Part shown: positions 14,088 to 15,996 of the stretch, piece by piece
How the letters are laid out: the number at the start of each line of letters is the position of its first letter
Numbering within the stretch: position 1 is the stretch's first letter
Origin: JAHELQ01 sp965603365
GTDB taxonomy: Bacteria > Acidobacteriota > Aminicenantia > UBA2199
Direction: 5' to 3'
Length of the DNA stretch: 15,996 nucleotides
Assembly (NCBI GenBank): GCA_965603365.1
Contig: CBFDCR010000099.1
Span: 1-15,996, forward strand
Position numbers and translations under genes: made by a program
The notes under the pieces: generated by a model
Told to the model about the DNA's origin: nothing
What the model saw: the letters and a program-made list of their open reading frames with translations, nothing else
The model's database searches: none

Positions 14088-15179
14088 ATGAAGAGGAAAT
14101 TTCAAGCGTTTTTCTTGTTATTATTCTTTGTAATGGCAACTTTATTGACATCCGGGGGGGGATCCGATCTCGAAATGGATCGGGAAATGGCCTCCCGGTT
14201 CGCCGCCTTAGCCCTAAAATGCGTCCAGCAGGAGTATCCCAACAAGCCGTCCCACGTGATGAACAATGCCCAGGAGGTGTTGGGCCCCAAAAGCCTTCAC
14301 CCCGCCTTTTACGGCTGTTTTGACTGGCACTCGTCGGTGCACGGCCACTGGATGCTTTGTCGGCTGCTGAAATTATTTCCCCAACTGCCGCAAGCCAAGA
14401 CGATCCGCCGGACCCTGGAGCGGAATCTAACGAAGGACAACATTCTCGGGGAAACGGCATATTTCCGGCAGCCCAATCGCAAATCGTTTGAACGCACCTA
14501 CGGTTGGGCCTGGCTGTTAAAACTGACGGCGGAGCTCCACGGCTGGGATGATGAGGACGGAAAGAGGTGGCGCAAAAATCTCGAACCCCTGGAACAGGAA
14601 ATCGTGAAAAAATATTTCGACTTTTTACCCAAACAGACCTATCCCATACGCACAGGTGTGCACCCCAACACCGCCTTCGGCCTGGCCTTTGCCTTAGACT
14701 ATGCCCGCACCGTAGGCAGCGACGAACTGGAGAGATTGCTGGTTCAGCGCAGCCTGGACTATTTTTCCCGGGATGAGGCGTATCCCGCCGCCTGGGAGCC
14801 GGGAGGTGAGGATTTCTTCTCCCCCTGCCTGATGGAGGCCGACCTGATGCGCCGGGTCCTTACCCCCCAAAAATTCGTCCGCTGGTTCCACCGCTTTTTG
14901 CCGGAAATCAAGCAGGGAAAACCGGCAACCCTGCTGCAGCCGGCCACGGTGACGGACCGCAGCGACGGTAAGCTGGTCCATCTGGACGGCCTCAACATAA
15001 GCCGGGCCTGGTGCATGAAGCACATTGCCGCCGCCTTACCCAAAAGCGACAGGGCCCGGCGGGTGCTGCTGGAGGCCGCCGCCCGCCACGGCGAGGATGC
15101 CCTGAAAAACGTCGCCAGCGGCGACTACGCCGGTGAACACTGGCTCGCCTCCTTCGCCGTCTATTTACTAACTCACTGA
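14088..15179 (+). CDS. DUF2891 family protein, exported
   Basis: This 363-aa protein matches DUF2891 over nearly its whole length. It has HPAFYGCFDWHSSVHGHWML, ERTYGWAWLLKL, YPIRTGVHPNTAFGLAFALDYAR, AWEPGGEDFFSPCLMEADLM, VHLDGLNISRAWC and GDYAGEHWLASFAVYLLTH. The many conserved His, Trp, Asp and Glu residues on predicted helices suggest an alpha/alpha-toroid with a catalytic or binding pocket, but no activity is established to my knowledge. The N-terminus (residues 5-24) is a hydrophobic signal segment without a lipobox Cys, so a periplasmic protein is likely. AAAGGA at 14074-14079 lies 8 nt before ATG, and the gap to the MBL gene is 14 bp, so it probably shares that operon. Confidence 0.88.
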   Translation: MKRKFQAFFLLLFFVMATLLTSGGGSDLEMDREMASRFAALALKCVQQEYPNKPSHVMNNAQEVLGPKSLHPAFYGCFDWHSSVHGHWMLCRLLKLFPQLPQAKTIRRTLERNLTKDNILGETAYFRQPNRKSFERTYGWAWLLKLTAELHGWDDEDGKRWRKNLEPLEQEIVKKYFDFLPKQTYPIRTGVHPNTAFGLAFALDYARTVGSDELERLLVQRSLDYFSRDEAYPAAWEPGGEDFFSPCLMEADLMRRVLTPQKFVRWFHRFLPEIKQGKPATLLQPATVTDRSDGKLVHLDGLNISRAWCMKHIAAALPKSDRARRVLLEAAARHGEDALKNVASGDYAGEHWLASFAVYLLTH

Positions 15180-15292
15180 TTAGCCACTTATTCCAGGATT
15201 TTACTGCCCCATCATTCAAGACACAGGAGTTCCCCCGAAATTTTAAATAGGCTTAAAAATCTTTGCCTGGCCTTAATCGCCAATCTATCTCA
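15180..15292. other. Convergent intergenic gap
   Basis: This is the gap between the end of the rightward DUF2891 gene and the end of the leftward 70-aa gene. I see no good hairpin with a T run in either direction. The best candidate is a four-base-pair AGGC/GCCT stem around 15250-15270, which is too weak to call. Confidence 0.5.
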
Positions 15293-15505
15293 TTAATTTT
15301 CCGAACTGCCGTCGCCGTCCCCGGTTTTCCTGCCTTTTAATCCCAATGACGATTTGAGGGTGATGGAGGCATCCTTCACGATATTAATGATAACCCGAAT
15401 GAAGCGAGTGAACACCCCCACATCCTCTGTCTGGCTCCCCGCTAATTCTCTTAATTCTTTGGGCTTAACGCTATCTTCTTTCTCTCTCTTTTTAAAAACA
15501 GACAT
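15293..15505 (-). CDS. Small protein of unknown function (70 aa)
   Basis: ATG at 15505 on the minus strand is preceded by GGAGG (15518-15514) with 8-nt spacing, which supports real translation. The 70-residue protein has a highly charged start (FKKREKEDSVKPKELREL) and a central amphipathic to hydrophobic helix (TRFIRVIINIVKDASITL). A Lys/Gly/Asp-rich tail ends GDGDGSSEN. There is no signal peptide and no recognisable domain. The helix may bind a membrane surface or form a coiled-coil pair. Its start is about 50 bp downstream of the palindromic array at 15555-15934, which occupies the place of its promoter region. The function is unknown to me. Confidence 0.6.
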   Translation of the reverse strand: MSVFKKREKEDSVKPKELRELAGSQTEDVGVFTRFIRVIINIVKDASITLKSSLGLKGRKTGDGDGSSEN

Positions 15506-15554
15506 CTTTTTTTCCTCCGTTTTGTCACTTTTGGCCGCAGATCTATGACTCTAG

Positions 15555-15934
15555 ACGTCACCCCTGACGCTTTGAACGTCAACCTTGACGCTCGGGACGT
15601 CACCGGTGACACTCTGACCGTCACCCCTGACGCTCCAAACGTCACCGCTGACGTTCTGAGTGACGGCTCTGACACTTTTTCTTATAACCATTATAACTTT
15701 GTACGTCAAGGCTGACACTCTGCACGTCAACCTTGACACTTCGGACGTCAACTCTGACACTTTGGACGTCACCGGTGACGCTCAGAGTTATAACACCTAT
15801 AACTTTTTACGTCAGGGCTGACACTTTTTACGTCAAGTTTGACGTTCCGAACGTCACCGCCGACACTTTGGACGTCAACCTTGACACTCCAGACGTCACC
15901 GCTGACGGTCTGAGCGTCACCGCTGACACTCCGG
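15555..15934. repeat. Tandem array of 18 palindromic 21-bp units
   Basis: Eighteen successive units follow the form ACGTCA-N4-TGACRY-N5. Their left arms begin at 15555, 15576, 15597, 15618, 15639, 15660, 15681, 15703, 15724, 15745, 15766, 15787, 15809, 15830, 15851, 15872, 15893 and 15914. The period is exactly 21 bp except for units 7 and 12, which are 22 bp. The arms are nearly invariant while the central four bases and the linker vary. Unit 6 has a divergent left arm. Units 7 and 12 replace the arms by CTTATA or GTTATA-N5-TATAAC. A decayed continuation may extend to about 15960. Reading frames through the array are broken by stops and by the 22-bp units. A binding-site array (iteron, centromere or filament-nucleating type) or a degenerate heptad-coding tract are the main options. 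Confidence 0.9.
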
Positions 15935-15966
15935 GTTGTACCTTTATCATTTCAGTTCACACCGGT

Positions 15967-15996
15967 TCATGATTCTTCGGTTTCCTCTTCGGGCTT
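15967..15996 (-). CDS. Probable C-terminal end of a minus-strand gene (cut by window edge)
   Basis: From the right edge the minus strand reads KPEEETEES followed by TGA at 15969-15967. A Glu-rich charged tail is a common protein ending, the codons resemble those of neighbouring genes, and the orientation matches the 70-aa gene downstream. Nine codons are too few for identification, and chance is not excluded. Confidence 0.35.
   Translation of the reverse strand, partial: KPEEETEES

Noticed and set aside
15451..15772. Two overlapping minus-strand open frames of 73-74 codons in the array
   Set aside because: They start within repeat units without ribosome-binding sites and differ in frame from each other. 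One overlaps the start of the better supported 70-aa gene.
15555..15934. CRISPR array
   Set aside because: The unit is 21 bp with conserved arms and short variable 4-5 bp gaps. There are no 30-bp unique spacers, and the conserved parts are palindromic half-sites, not full repeats.
15733..15972. 79-codon plus-strand open frame through the array
   Set aside because: It has no ribosome-binding site. It is open only because the palindromic unit gives a repeated D-V-x-x-D-x-L heptad on this strand, and it ends in unrelated sequence.

Overview
The window is 16 kb of bacterial chromosome at about 50-55% G+C. Lipoprotein and Sec signal peptides suggest periplasmic proteins and therefore a Gram-negative cell plan. 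The gene mix is an S9 dipeptidyl peptidase, a CAP-domain protein, a DUF2891 protein, a TldD/TldE pair and a MocR regulator. This would suit an anaerobic heterotroph of an Aminicenantes/Acidobacteriota-like lineage, but that placement is a weak impression from protein style. No rRNA, tRNA or CRISPR was seen.

Layout: (1) 1-273 is the 3' end of an IS1380-like transposase. (2) 377-3041 is a metal-uptake ABC operon (substrate-binding lipoprotein, ATPase, permease; ZnuABC-like). It is driven by a perfect TTGACA-N17-TATAAT promoter and has an 8-bp inverted repeat upstream. (3) 3148-5406 holds a MocR/GntR-aminotransferase regulator directly abutting a COG0731-type radical SAM gene. (4) 5407-6020 is gene-poor and AT-rich. 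It holds a GC-rich hairpin, three copies of a GTGTAAA-N5-TTTACAC palindrome, a promoter overlapping the second copy, a possible 26-codon ORF and a very strong intrinsic terminator. (5) 6021-8572 on the minus strand is a translationally coupled tldD-tldE pair. (6) 8640-12218 holds an exported CAP-domain protein and an exported DPP-IV-type serine peptidase. (7) 12271-15179 holds two tandem paralogous metallo-beta-lactamase-fold proteins and a DUF2891 protein, closely spaced. (8) 15293-15996 on the minus strand holds a 70-aa protein of unknown function, a roughly 380-bp array of 21-bp palindromic units, and what looks like the last codons of another minus-strand gene.

The genes do not form one obvious pathway. 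The shared themes are metal uptake and peptide hydrolysis (TldD/E, DPP-IV). The two parts that ordinary annotation does not explain are the 21-bp palindromic array at the right end and the palindrome-controlled, terminated transcript at 5611-6018. In the array, half-sites alternate every 10 and 11 bp and so fall on one face of the helix.
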